Source: Natrinema ejinorense
Lineage (GTDB): Archaea; Halobacteriota; Halobacteria; Halobacteriales; Natrialbaceae
Length of the DNA: 64,000 bases
Reading direction: 5' to 3'
NCBI RefSeq assembly: GCF_002494345.1
Contig: NZ_NXNI01000001.1
Location: 806,001-870,000, forward strand
The notes under the pieces are model-generated. The model worked only from the letters and a program-made list of their open reading frames with translations, did no database searches and was not told the DNA's origin. The translations under genes were made by a program, and so were the position numbers. This document shows positions 43,057 through 52,503 of the stretch, in pieces (positions within the stretch are counted from its first letter, which is position 1; the number at the start of each line of letters is the position of its first letter).

Positions 43057-43485
43057 ATGACTGGAGATACCGACGAGCGGTTCGATGACTCGAGACACTC
43101 GTTCACAAAAACAGAGGCTCTCGCCACGGCGGGACTCGCCCTCGGCGCGAGCGCGACGGCGGGGACCGCTGTCGCACAGGACGACGAGCAGGTCGTCGTG
43201 TACGAAGACGACTACCGGCCGAATGTCGATTTCGATGTCGTCTCGGAGATAGAGGGCGAAATGAAAGTAAATCTGATCGAGGCTTCCGGGTCGGCCGATG
43301 ACGTATTCGACGATCCGGATGACTGGGACGTGTTCGTCATCAACTACGACATGGACACGGATGCCCCGACGTGGGGGCTCCTGTTCACCGAGGAAGTCGA
43401 CCTCGACGTCGGCGACAGCGAGTCGATGGGCGAGGACGGTGTCTTCCGGAACTCCCGACTGAACCTCGTCGAAGTCGGACTGTGA
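43057..43485 (+). CDS. Exported haloarchaeal protein, paralogue A (degenerate Tat signal)
   Basis: The 142-residue protein is of an unrecognised family. Its N-terminus has a signal-like hydrophobic segment (ALATAGLALGASATAGTAVAQ) and an AxA-type cleavage region. Where a twin-arginine motif is expected it reads DDSRHSFTK, so the second Arg is His. The mature part is very acidic, with EASGSADDVFDDPDDWDVF and DAPTWGLLFTEEVDLDVGD, which closely match the protein at 44074. Alternative starts are ATG 43042 and GTG 43048. It ends where the paralogue continues into a Gly/Asn-rich tail. Confidence 0.6.
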   Translation: MTGDTDERFDDSRHSFTKTEALATAGLALGASATAGTAVAQDDEQVVVYEDDYRPNVDFDVVSEIEGEMKVNLIEASGSADDVFDDPDDWDVFVINYDMDTDAPTWGLLFTEEVDLDVGDSESMGEDGVFRNSRLNLVEVGL

Positions 43486-44073
43486 TTCCACACTGATTCG
43501 GATCGAGGGTTTTTCTAGGTGCTGCCCCCCCACCTGTTTCGCGATCGACTCTCCCCACACAGCACGCCGACCCCCCACGCGTTGCCGGCTGTCCGTGCTC
43601 GAGAACTCCAGTCCCAGAGCTGTTCGAGGCGAGGAGAATCACTGAACGTGACCGGTCCCCCGTGATGGATTTTGCGGGGACAGTCCGAGGAAATCGTTTG
43701 TTTTGGTGTATGAACAGTTCCAAGCACCACCGCTACGACCGCAAGAGCGCCTTGTAGAACGGTTACGACGGTGGAATCGTATATCGACGTATGCGACCCG
43801 CCGCAGTCGAAATGGATCACTCTCGACTTCGGCCGGTTAGTAACGGTAACAGACAGCAGCGTCTCCGATGAGATCCGTTTCGCTCGATAAACAACTATTG
43901 CTGATAGCTAGTTCCCGTTGCTCTCTGAAACAGCGAGATACGGGAGTATAGGCACGGAGGAGTCAGATCTCGAGATATTAGTTCGTCTTAGACGGTGAAA
44001 CAATGGCGTTGACTTATGCGAAAATTGGGTCAAGGGTCGTCTGCCCCCGAAGGAGGGGACTCAAGTGAGAGAC
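43486..44073. other. Intergenic region between the two paralogous exported-protein genes
   Basis: In about 590 bases no gene can be supported. A minus-strand frame near 43720-43820 has a hydrophobic stretch but no family resemblance. The promoter block of the downstream gene (TGAAAC 43996-44001, CTTATG 44013-44018) lies at the end. A purine-rich AGGAGGGG at 44051-44058 could serve as a ribosome-binding site for a GTG at 44065. Confidence 0.45.
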
Positions 44074-44622
44074 ATGACAGAAGACAATACTGGACTATTC
44101 GACGACTCGAGACGCTCGTTCATGAAGAAAGGAGCGCTCGCGACGGCGGGACTCGCCCTCGGCGCAGGCGCGACAGGAACTGCTGCCGCCCAGGAAGACG
44201 GCACGGTGCTCGTGTACAGCGACGACTACATGCCCGGCGTCGACTTCGAGGTCGTCTCGGCGCTGAACACCTCGACGAAAGAGGATCTGCTCGAGGCTTC
44301 CGGGTCGGCGGACGACGTGTTCGACGATCCGGACGACTGGGAGGCGTACGTCATTAGCTACGACCTCGGCGTGGACGCCCCGACGTGGGGCTTCCTGTTC
44401 ACGGAGGACCTCAGCCTCAGTTCCGGTGACAGCGGAACGATGGGCGAAGACGGAGAGTTCCGCGAATCTCCGATTGGCCTGGTCGAGGTTACTCCCGGTG
44501 CGACCGCTAACGGCAACGGCAACGGAGAGGAAGAAGATACCGAAGAAGAAAACGGCGGCAACGGTGCCGGTGCGAACGGCGGCGGCGGTGGTGGCGGCAA
44601 CACCACCGACGGCGGCAACTGA
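44074..44622 (+). CDS. Exported haloarchaeal protein, paralogue B (Tat signal)
   Basis: The 182-residue protein has an intact twin-arginine signal (DDSRRSFMKKGALATAGLAL) ending in AAAQ, then the same mature core as the protein at 43057 (YMPGVDFEVVS, EASGSADDVFDDPDDWEAY, DAPTWGFLFTED). A low-complexity tail of Gly, Asn and Glu ends the protein. A GTG at 44065 with a well-spaced purine-rich box is an alternative start. It is likely secreted or cell-surface. Function is unknown, and the family appears haloarchaea-specific. Confidence 0.65.
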   Translation: MTEDNTGLFDDSRRSFMKKGALATAGLALGAGATGTAAAQEDGTVLVYSDDYMPGVDFEVVSALNTSTKEDLLEASGSADDVFDDPDDWEAYVISYDLGVDAPTWGFLFTEDLSLSSGDSGTMGEDGEFRESPIGLVEVTPGATANGNGNGEEEDTEEENGGNGAGANGGGGGGGNTTDGGN

Positions 44623-44811
44623 CGCACCGAGCATCCAACCGACGTGACGACGGTGCGGTGACGGTCAGTCCGGCTCCCCAGTCGTCGTTCAGTCGCGTTT
44701 TTTCCACGGTGACAGCGTTGACACCACAGCACACACCGACAAATGTTGGGTTCAGTGGGGAATACTTGCAATTCTCGACGGATTCAAATTCACGGGCCTC
44801 TAACTCGAGGC

Positions 44812-47589
44812 ATGGCACCCGACGACTTCTCGGATGCGATCCGGGAGTTCGAACACGGCAACGAGACGTACAAGATGGCCGATCTCACGGTCCTCGAGGA
44901 TCGAGGACTCTGCGATCTCGAGAAACTTCCCGTGAGTATCCGAGTGCTCCTCGAGTCGGTCGTCCGGAACGCGGACGGCGAGCACATCGACGCCGAGGAC
45001 ATCCGTAACGCGGCGTCGTGGCAGCCCGAGGTCCCCGACGTGGAGGTCCCGTTCCAGCCCTCGCGCGTCGTTTTGCAGGACCTGACCGGCGTCCCCGCGG
45101 TCGTGGACCTCGCGGCGCTGCGGTCGGCAGCCGACCGCAAAGGCGTCGATCCCACCGTCGTCGAACCCGAGGTCCCCTGTGACCTCGTGATCGACCACAG
45201 CGTACAGGTCGATTACTTCGGCAACGACGAGGCCTACGAACGGAACGTCGAACTCGAGTACGAGCGCAACGAGGAGCGCTATCGGTCGATCAAGTGGGCC
45301 CAGCAGGCCTTCGACGAGTTCAACGTCGTCCCGCCGGGGACGGGGATCGTCCATCAGGTCAACTTGGAGCACCTGGGACGGGTCGTCCACGCACGTGCGG
45401 ACGACGACGGCGACCAGTGGCTCCTGCCCGATACGCTCGTCGGGACGGACAGCCACACGCCGATGATCGGCGGCATCGGCGTCGTCGGCTGGGGCGTCGG
45501 CGGGATCGAGGCCGAGGCCGCGTTGCTCGGCCAGCCGATCACGATGAGCCTCCCCGAGGTCGTCGGCGTGCGCCTCTCCGGGGAACTCCCCGAGGGCGCG
45601 ACCGCGACCGACCTCGTCCTCCACATCACCGAGCAGCTCCGACAGGTGGGCGTCGTCGACAAGTTCGTCGAGTTCTTCGGCCCCGGCGTCGCGGAGCTCT
45701 CCGTCGCCGACCGCGCGACCATCTCGAACATGGCTCCCGAACAGGGATCGACGATCAGCATGTTCCCCGTCGACGAGAAGACCCTCGACTACCTCGAACT
45801 GACGGGTCGCGACGAGGACCACATCGACCTCGTTCACGAGTACCTCGAGGCCCAGGGCCTGTTCGGCGAGCAGGAACCGGAGTACACCGAGACCGTCGAG
45901 TTCGACCTCGGCGACGTCGAACCCAGCCTCGCGGGTCACAAGAAGCCCCACTCCCGGATCCCGATGGGAGATCTGGACGAGCACTTCGCGACGCTGTTGC
46001 AAGACGAAGGCGTTCTCGGTCAGGGCGGCGAACCCGCTATCGGTGACGGTGGCGGCGTCGAAGCGGACGCCGGCGCGGAGGGCTCCGCGGCCGTCGAACC
46101 CGGGCTCGGACTCGAGGAACGCGTCCCCATCGAACTCGAGGACGGCTCGGAGGTCGAGATCGGGCACGGCAGCATCGTCGTCAGCGCGATCACCTCTTGT
46201 ACGAACACTTCGAACCCGTCGGTGATGATGGCGGCCGGCTTGCTCGCCCAAAACGCCGTCGAGGCCGGACTCGACGTCCCCGAGTACGTCAAGACTTCGC
46301 TCGCGCCGGGCAGCCGCGTCGTCACCGAGTATCTGAAACAGGCCGACCTCCTCGAGCCCCTCGAGGAGCTTGGCTACCACGTCGTCGGCTACGGCTGTAC
46401 GACCTGTATCGGCAACTCCGGGCCGCTGCCGGACGCGATCGAGGCCGCGATCGACGAACACGATCTCTGGACGACGAGCGTCCTCTCGGGCAACCGTAAC
46501 TTCGAGGCCCGCATTCACCCGAAGATCCAGGCGAACTATCTCGCGAGTCCGCCGCTGGTCGTCGCCTACGGCCTCGCCGGACACATCGACATCGACCTCG
46601 AGGAGGAGCCCATCGGTACCGACGACGATGGCGAGCCGGTCTTCCTCGAGGACATCTGGCCCGACAGCGACGAGATCCACGAGGCGATCCACGGCAGCGT
46701 CTCGCCCGAACTCTTCGAGGAAAAATACTCGCAGGTCTACGACGGCGACGACCGGTGGGACGCGCTCGAGGCCCCGACCGGCGAGGTCTACGACTGGGAC
46801 TCCGAGTCGACCTACATCCGCGAGCCGCCGTTCTTCCAGGACTTCCCGCTCGAGAAGCCCGGCGTCGAGAACGTCGACGACGCACGCTGTCTGCTGACGC
46901 TGGGCGATACGGTGACGACCGACCACATCAGTCCGGCCGGCCAGTTCAGCGAGGACCTGCCTGCCGGCCAGTGGCTGAAAGAACGCGGCGTCGAGCCCCA
47001 CGAGTTCAACACCTACGGCTCCCGCCGAGGGAATCACGAGGTCATGATGCGCGGGACGTTCGCGAACGTCCGCATCGAAAACGAGATGCTCGACGGTGTC
47101 GAGGGCGGGTACACGATTCACCACCCGACGGGCGAAGAGACCACCGTCTTCGAGGCCAGCGAGCGCTACCGCGAGGAGGACACGCCGCTGATCGTCATGG
47201 CCGGCGAGGAACTGGGAACCGGCTCGAGTCGCGACTGGGCGGCCAAGGGGACCGATCTGCTCGGCATCCGCGCGACGATCGGCCAGAGCTACGAGCGCAT
47301 CTACCGCGACAACCTGATCGGCATGGGTGTCCTGCCCCTGCAGTTCCAGGATGGCGACGGCTGGGAGGAACTCGGGCTCGACGGCTCCGAGCACTTCACC
47401 ATCGAGGGGCTCGCGGACGGGCTCGAACCCAACGCCGAACTGACCGTGACCGCGGAGGCCGACGACGGCTCGACCACCGAGTTCGACGTGACCGCACAGG
47501 TCGCCACGCCCGCCGCGGTCGAGTACGTCGAGAACGGGGGCGTCCTCCACCTCGTGCTCCGGCGGCTGCTCACCGAGGAACTGCAGTAG
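44812..47589 (+). CDS. acnA: Aconitate hydratase
   Basis: The 925-residue enzyme isomerises citrate and isocitrate in the citric acid cycle. The [4Fe-4S] ligands lie in AITSCTNTSNPSVMMAAG and GYGCTTCIGNSGPLP. The substrate-binding segments VGTDSHTPMIGGIGVVGWGV and GSSRDWAAKGTDLLG are present, and the swivel domain contains LGDTVTTDHISPAG. Length fits the AcnA/IRP type. An acidic, Gly-rich insert around residues 400-450 is halophile-specific. The ATG at 44812 is the first Met of the conserved start. It appears monocistronic. Confidence 0.95.
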   Translation: MAPDDFSDAIREFEHGNETYKMADLTVLEDRGLCDLEKLPVSIRVLLESVVRNADGEHIDAEDIRNAASWQPEVPDVEVPFQPSRVVLQDLTGVPAVVDLAALRSAADRKGVDPTVVEPEVPCDLVIDHSVQVDYFGNDEAYERNVELEYERNEERYRSIKWAQQAFDEFNVVPPGTGIVHQVNLEHLGRVVHARADDDGDQWLLPDTLVGTDSHTPMIGGIGVVGWGVGGIEAEAALLGQPITMSLPEVVGVRLSGELPEGATATDLVLHITEQLRQVGVVDKFVEFFGPGVAELSVADRATISNMAPEQGSTISMFPVDEKTLDYLELTGRDEDHIDLVHEYLEAQGLFGEQEPEYTETVEFDLGDVEPSLAGHKKPHSRIPMGDLDEHFATLLQDEGVLGQGGEPAIGDGGGVEADAGAEGSAAVEPGLGLEERVPIELEDGSEVEIGHGSIVVSAITSCTNTSNPSVMMAAGLLAQNAVEAGLDVPEYVKTSLAPGSRVVTEYLKQADLLEPLEELGYHVVGYGCTTCIGNSGPLPDAIEAAIDEHDLWTTSVLSGNRNFEARIHPKIQANYLASPPLVVAYGLAGHIDIDLEEEPIGTDDDGEPVFLEDIWPDSDEIHEAIHGSVSPELFEEKYSQVYDGDDRWDALEAPTGEVYDWDSESTYIREPPFFQDFPLEKPGVENVDDARCLLTLGDTVTTDHISPAGQFSEDLPAGQWLKERGVEPHEFNTYGSRRGNHEVMMRGTFANVRIENEMLDGVEGGYTIHHPTGEETTVFEASERYREEDTPLIVMAGEELGTGSSRDWAAKGTDLLGIRATIGQSYERIYRDNLIGMGVLPLQFQDGDGWEELGLDGSEHFTIEGLADGLEPNAELTVTAEADDGSTTEFDVTAQVATPAAVEYVENGGVLHLVLRRLLTEELQ

Positions 47590-47779
47590 GACTCGAGTGA
47601 CGGAATCGATTTTTCGTTCTTCGGTACGGCTCTCGCGAATCTTCCACCGATAACCGGACGTGAGGGGTCAGTATCGGCCACTCGCCGGCATGCCGTCGTC
47701 CGCGGAGTCGAGACGATCGTTCGGCAGGTGAGTCCTAACAGAAATGGAGAGTCGCCGCCGCTTCATCGGCGTCGTCATG

Positions 47780-48631
47780 CTACGCGGTTTCATCAGCAAA
47801 GCGATCGATATCGGCGAGCACGTCCCTAAACGGCACTGTCCCCCGGTCTTGAATCGTTTCCGGGTCGAGCACGTCTGCGTCGAGAATCTCTTGTGGTGTG
47901 AGCCACGACCACTCACAGCCCTCGTTCGCGTCGTTCGTCTCGTTGAGTTCGTGCTCGAGGAACCCTCTGCTAAACGGGGCGAGGAGCGGCGGATCCTGAC
48001 TCCCTTCGAAGGTGTCCTCGTAGTCGGGGATGTCCTCCTCCGTGAGGTCACCGACGATAATCCGCATGCTCATTCCGAGAACGTGGTGTGGACCACAGTA
48101 CAAGTCGTACACACCCGCTTCGGTGAACTCGTAGAGCCATGCGCTATCGATGCTGAGAACGGGTGACGAGAACGGCGGCACCCCGTCAGGCACTCGCTGT
48201 TGGAAGCCCATTCCGGGATGATACGCCGTAATCGTGTGATCGGGACTTTCGGGAGTGAACTGCACGACGTCGCCAGCGTTCACGTGGATGCCGCTTGGAT
48301 CGAAGTGGAAGAAGGGCGTTCGGTCCGGATCGTTCGGGTCGTCCGGTTCGTCCGTGTGGAGTTCGACTACGTGATCGGGCTCTAGGTTCTCGGGGACCGC
48401 CGTGGCATCCGGTGTCGCGAAGCCGTACTGGGGATCGATCCGTCGAGAACTCGTCGCTTCGTCGTCCGGGCCATTGGATTCGTCACCGGAGGCAATCGCC
48501 GTGTTGCTGCCAAGCGAAAGCATGGTCCCTGCGCTCAACACTTTCAAGAGCGGTCGCCGCTCGAAATCGAACCGCTTGTTCAGTGGGTTATCGAACGATT
48601 CTTCGGTTCTCTCTTCGTCGGGTGCCATCAT
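47780..48631 (-). CDS. Blue copper (cupredoxin) domain protein
   Basis: The 283-residue protein has a signal-like segment (RRPLLKVLSAGTMLSLGSNT) with an Arg pair, suggesting Tat export. The cupredoxin domain (about residues 85-195) has the type 1 copper ligands: a His in DHTITAYHPG and the Cys-His-Met cluster YDLYCGPHHVLGM. A C-terminal extension of about 90 residues (SRGFLEHELNETND, then SWLTPQEILDADVL) is unlike simple halocyanins. It is probably an extracytoplasmic electron carrier or copper-binding protein. The gene converges on aconitase. Confidence 0.8.
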   Translation of the reverse strand: MMAPDEERTEESFDNPLNKRFDFERRPLLKVLSAGTMLSLGSNTAIASGDESNGPDDEATSSRRIDPQYGFATPDATAVPENLEPDHVVELHTDEPDDPNDPDRTPFFHFDPSGIHVNAGDVVQFTPESPDHTITAYHPGMGFQQRVPDGVPPFSSPVLSIDSAWLYEFTEAGVYDLYCGPHHVLGMSMRIIVGDLTEEDIPDYEDTFEGSQDPPLLAPFSRGFLEHELNETNDANEGCEWSWLTPQEILDADVLDPETIQDRGTVPFRDVLADIDRFADETA

Positions 48632-49009
48632 TATCCCCCTCTGTGTCCATGCTGCACTGCATCAGGGATGTCAATATTGATATGCTTATAGTGGCACGAT
48701 CGTTTCGTATTCGTAAAAACAGGTAACCGACACATCCGATCGCTGGTATCCGTCGACTGCGATTCGTCGCCTTAGTCATGGTAATCGTTGAGACACCACA
48801 ACGAACGCCTCAAATTGGTCGTTGAGAGATACGTGTGGTGGGGGAAGATACGGAATCCAGCTACAGAAGAACCCGTTACGCCTCGTGCGCGAACGGAGAC
48901 GTGCGTTGCACGTCAACGAATGGTAGATAACTCCCTTCGATCGACCGCCGCTGCGGTCGGAACGGGCACGGACAGCGGTCTTTTACAACCGCCGCCCGTA
49001 GATGCGTTC
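48632..49009. other. Divergent promoter region
   Basis: These 378 bases lie between the cupredoxin gene and the DUF255 gene. No gene is supported. AT-rich sequence at 48672-48700 probably drives the cupredoxin gene. TCTTTTACAACC at 48979-48990 lies about 26 bases before ATG 49010. Confidence 0.45.
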
Positions 49010-51199
49010 ATGACAACCCCGACGTCACGGAACCGGCTCGAGGACGAGGAGAGTCCCTACCTGCGCCAGCACGCGGACAACCCCGTCAACTGGCAGCCCT
49101 GGGACGAGAAGGCACTCGAGGCCGCCACGGAACGCGACGTGCCGATCTTCCTCTCGATCGGCTACTCGGCGTGTCACTGGTGTCACGTGATGGAAGAGGA
49201 AAGCTTCGAAGACGAAGCGGTCGCCGACGTGCTCAACGAGAACTTCGTCCCGATCAAGGTCGACCGCGAGGAACGCCCGGACATCGACAGCATCTACATG
49301 ACCGTCTGTCAACTCGTCTCCGGCCGGGGCGGCTGGCCGCTGTCGGCGTGGCTCACCCCCGAGGGCAAGCCCTTCTTCGTCGGGACCTACTTCCCGAAAG
49401 AGGGCCAGCGCGGCCAGCCCGGCTTCCTCGAGCTCTGTGAGCGCATCAGCGACTCCTGGGAGAGCGAGGACGACCGCGCCGAGATGGAGAACCGCGCCCA
49501 GCAGTGGACCGACGCGGCGAGGGATCAACTCGAGGAGACTCCAGCGGCCGCCGGGGCAGAAGCCGGCGGGTCTCCAGCACCGCCCTCGAGCGACGTCCTC
49601 GAGACGGCCGCGGACGCGATCCTGCGAAGCGCCGACCGCCAGTACGGTGGCTTCGGCTCGGGGGGACCGAAGTTCCCACAGCCCTCGCGGTTGCGCGTTC
49701 TCGCCAGAGCGTCCGATCGAACCGGACGGGAAGAGTATCTCGAGGTGCTCGAGGAAACCCTCGACGCGATGGCAGCGGGCGGGCTCTACGACCACGTCGG
49801 CGGCGGCTTCCACCGCTACTGCGTCGATCGGGACTGGACGGTCCCACACTTCGAGAAGATGCTCTACGACAACGCCGAGATCCCCCGCGCGTTCCTCGCC
49901 GGCTACCAGCTGACCGGCGAGGACCGCTACGCGACGGTCGTCGCGGAGACCCTCGAGTTCGTCGACCGGGAACTGACCCACGAGGAAGGCGGCTTCTTCA
50001 GTACGCTCGACGCGCAGAGCGAATCGCCCGAGACCGGCGAGCGCGAGGAGGGTGCGTTCTACGTCTGGACCCCCGCGGAGGTCCGTGCTGTCCTCGAGAA
50101 CGAAACCGACGCCGAGCTCTTCTGTGAACGCTACGACGTTACGGAATCGGGGAACTTCGAGGGTCGAAATCAGCCCAACCGGGTGGCGAGGGTATCGGAA
50201 CTCGCCAGCCAGTTCGATCTCGAGGAGAGCGAGATCCTGAAACGACTCGAGTCGGCCCGCCAGCAGCTGTTCGAGGCTCGCCAGCAGCGGCCCCGGCCCG
50301 CCCGCGACGAGAAGGTGCTCGCGGGCTGGAACGGGCTCATGATCTCGACGTACGCCCAAGCGGCGCTGGTCCTCGGCGAGGACGCGTACGCCGAGACCGC
50401 CGTCGACGCCCTCGAGTTCGTCCGCGAGAAACTCTGGGACGACGAGGAAAAGCGGCTCTCGCGGCGATACAAAGACGGGGACGTCAAGATCGACGGCTAC
50501 CTCGAGGACTACGCCTTCCTCGCGCGGGGCGCACTGGATTGCTACCAGGCGACCGGCGAGGTCGACCACCTCGCCGTCGCGCTCGAGCTGGCGCGCGTCA
50601 TCGAGACCGAGTTCTGGGACGCGGACCGGGGAACGCTCTACTTCACGCCCGAGAGCGGCGAATCGCTCGTGACCCGGCCACAGGAACTGGGCGATCAGTC
50701 GACGCCGTCGGCGACCGGCGTGGCGGTCGAAACGCTGCTCGCACTCGAGGCATTCGCCGACGAGGCGTTCGAGGGGATCGCCGCGACCGTCCTCGAGACG
50801 CACGCAAACGAGATCGAGGCGAGCCCACTGGAACACGCGACGCTCTGTCTCGGGGCCGACCGGCTCGCGTCGGGCGCGCTCGAAGTGACCGTGGCCGCCG
50901 ACGAGTTCCCCGAGGAGTGGCGCGACCGGTTCGCGTCGCGGTATCTTCCCGATCGGCTCTTCGCGCTGCGACCGCCGACCGAGGGCGCGCTCGAGGGGTG
51001 GCTCGATCGACTGGCGCTCGAAGACGCACCCGCGATCTGGGCGGGTCGAGAAGCGCGGGACGGCGAGCCGACGCTGTACGTCTGCCGTGACCGGACGTGT
51101 TCGCCGCCCACGCACGACGTCGAGACGGCCCTCGAGTGGCTCGGTGAGAACGGCGACCGGGGCGAGGCGACGACCGACGGCCCCGAAAGTCCGTTCTAG
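49010..51199 (+). CDS. DUF255 thioredoxin-like/glycosidase-like protein (YyaL/SPATA20 family)
   Basis: The 729-residue protein has a thioredoxin-like DUF255 domain at the N-terminus: SPYLRQHADNPVNWQPWDEK, then IGYSACHWCHVMEEESFED with a CHWC active site, and KVDREERPDIDSIYMTV. It is followed by an (alpha/alpha)6-type domain (GGFGSGGPKFPQPSRLR, GGGFHRYCVDRDWTVPHFEK, DEKVLAGWNGLMISTYAQAA). The whole follows the bacterial YyaL and human SPATA20 layout closely. Its biochemical role is unknown. The ATG at 49010 is supported by the TATA box 26 bases upstream. Confidence 0.92.
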   Translation: MTTPTSRNRLEDEESPYLRQHADNPVNWQPWDEKALEAATERDVPIFLSIGYSACHWCHVMEEESFEDEAVADVLNENFVPIKVDREERPDIDSIYMTVCQLVSGRGGWPLSAWLTPEGKPFFVGTYFPKEGQRGQPGFLELCERISDSWESEDDRAEMENRAQQWTDAARDQLEETPAAAGAEAGGSPAPPSSDVLETAADAILRSADRQYGGFGSGGPKFPQPSRLRVLARASDRTGREEYLEVLEETLDAMAAGGLYDHVGGGFHRYCVDRDWTVPHFEKMLYDNAEIPRAFLAGYQLTGEDRYATVVAETLEFVDRELTHEEGGFFSTLDAQSESPETGEREEGAFYVWTPAEVRAVLENETDAELFCERYDVTESGNFEGRNQPNRVARVSELASQFDLEESEILKRLESARQQLFEARQQRPRPARDEKVLAGWNGLMISTYAQAALVLGEDAYAETAVDALEFVREKLWDDEEKRLSRRYKDGDVKIDGYLEDYAFLARGALDCYQATGEVDHLAVALELARVIETEFWDADRGTLYFTPESGESLVTRPQELGDQSTPSATGVAVETLLALEAFADEAFEGIAATVLETHANEIEASPLEHATLCLGADRLASGALEVTVAADEFPEEWRDRFASRYLPDRLFALRPPTEGALEGWLDRLALEDAPAIWAGREARDGEPTLYVCRDRTCSPPTHDVETALEWLGENGDRGEATTDGPESPF

Positions 51200-51445
51200 G
51201 GCCGCCCCTCGAGGGGGCGACGTGTTACCGAGGTCGACCGGGTGAGCGAAGCCATCGAGGGACGGTCTAGTAAAAAGTTCGCTGTCCTGTGCGATTCGGT
51301 GGGTCGCATCCAACGGGATCGAGGGTCTGCCGCCGAGACTCTGCAGGCGCGTCTAACTTTAGCGCATTTTAATTCCAGTAATGCAAAATCTCGGCGCATT
51401 ATGCCGGATGTTCAAACACCGATTCGTACTATATCGACACATTCA

Positions 51446-51455
51446 TAGTTATAAT
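51446..51455 (+). promoter_or_regulatory. TATA box of the DUF7556 gene
   Basis: TAGTTATAAT is centred about 21 bases before ATG 51472, within an AT-rich island. A leaderless transcript is expected. Confidence 0.5.
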
Positions 51456-51471
51456 CGTACTATCCCCGCTC

Positions 51472-51645
51472 ATGGTGCCTGAAGCAGAGTCGATCGGAAG
51501 CCGATCGGACGATACAGCTGATGTCGTCACAGCGGTCGACGAGATCGACGGTTCCCCACACCTCGTCATCGCGGATATCGCACGGGACGACGGGTGGATC
51601 GCCATGACCGAGGGAGATGCCGTCTCGCTCGAGGAGTGGCGGTAA
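51472..51645 (+). CDS. DUF7556 family small protein
   Basis: The 57-residue acidic protein has the core VVTAVDEIDGSPHLVIADI followed by ARDDGWIAMTEGDAVSLEEW. This matches a haloarchaeal family of very small proteins that I recall as DUF7556. It has no signal peptide or membrane helix and no catalytic motif. The ATG at 51472 sits just downstream of a TATA box. Function is unknown. Confidence 0.7.
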   Translation: MVPEAESIGSRSDDTADVVTAVDEIDGSPHLVIADIARDDGWIAMTEGDAVSLEEWR

Positions 51646-51756
51646 CTGCTTTCAGGAAACCGACCCTCGGCGTCGATCGATCCCTGATCGACGCCGGGGG
51701 CCGGTGCGGTACAGTACTGGACGGCGTGGTCTGGGCCCCGACCGCTCGAGCGACAG

Positions 51757-52380
51757 CTACTGGGTGAGGTACTCGAGGGCGGCTTCGTCGCTCACCTGGC
51801 CGAAATCCCGGTAGTACTGGCCGACGGCTCGGAAGTCGGCGGGCGTCTCGAGTGCGATCACCGCGTCGGCCTCCTCCTCGAGGGCCTCGGTCGACCGCGG
51901 AGAGCCGACGGGGACGGCCAGCACGACTCGTTCCGCCCCGGCCTCCCGAACCTGTCGGAGGCAGGCCGTCGCCGTCGCGCCGGTCGCGACCCCGTCGTCG
52001 ACCACCACGACTCGTCGTCCACGGAGATCAGGCATGCCGGTCCCGTCGCGATAGCGATCCGCCTTTCGACGCGCGTTTTCCGCTTCCTCGGTTCGGATCT
52101 CCTCGAGGACGGACTCGGAGACGTTCAGTCGGTCGATCAACTCGTCGTTGTACCAGACGCTGCCGTCGCTGGCGACCGCACCGAGGGCGACCTCCGGATT
52201 CTTCGGCGCACCCATCTTCCGTGCGACGACGACGTCGAGCGTCGCGTCGAGCACGTCGGCGACCGGCCGGGCGACCGGTAACGCGCCGCGGGGAATCCCG
52301 AAGACGATGTCGGCCTCGAGGTCGCGGTCCTCGAGGGCCGCTGCGAGGCGTTCGCCGGCGTCGGTTCTGTCCTCGAACAT
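51757..52380 (-). CDS. Phosphoribosyltransferase family protein
   Basis: The 207-residue type I PRTase has a PRPP-binding loop VVVVDDGVATGATATAC near residue 125, preceded by strands DIVFGIPRGALPVARPVA and LDVVVARKMGAPKNPEVALG. The flexible hood and C-terminal domain are minimal. Similar small PRTases are often labelled as erythromycin-esterase-associated or orphan PRTases, and the base acceptor is unknown. It is transcribed divergently from a decayed NnrD gene. Confidence 0.85.
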   Translation of the reverse strand: MFEDRTDAGERLAAALEDRDLEADIVFGIPRGALPVARPVADVLDATLDVVVARKMGAPKNPEVALGAVASDGSVWYNDELIDRLNVSESVLEEIRTEEAENARRKADRYRDGTGMPDLRGRRVVVVDDGVATGATATACLRQVREAGAERVVLAVPVGSPRSTEALEEEADAVIALETPADFRAVGQYYRDFGQVSDEAALEYLTQ

Positions 52381-52503
52381 GGTCGACCGGGACTACGACG
52401 GCGTCGTACTATGTGTTTTCGTCGCACACGCCGGGAACGGGCGTCGTCTGGGATCGGAACTCGCCTGCCAAACGTCTACACGGCGTCGCTCGGGACGGAA
52501 CGT

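Noticed and set aside
43515-43820. A minus-strand membrane protein gene
   Set aside because: It has one hydrophobic stretch, but the rest is low-quality sequence with no family match or promoter.
44800-47550. A 916-codon open frame on the minus strand
   Set aside because: It lies fully antisense to aconitase. Long antisense frames are expected in GC-rich haloarchaeal genes, and the composition (repeated Val/Asp/Arg runs) shows no protein family.
49025-51313. A 762-codon minus-strand frame
   Set aside because: Antisense shadow of the DUF255 gene; no recognisable motif, while the plus strand has a full conserved protein.
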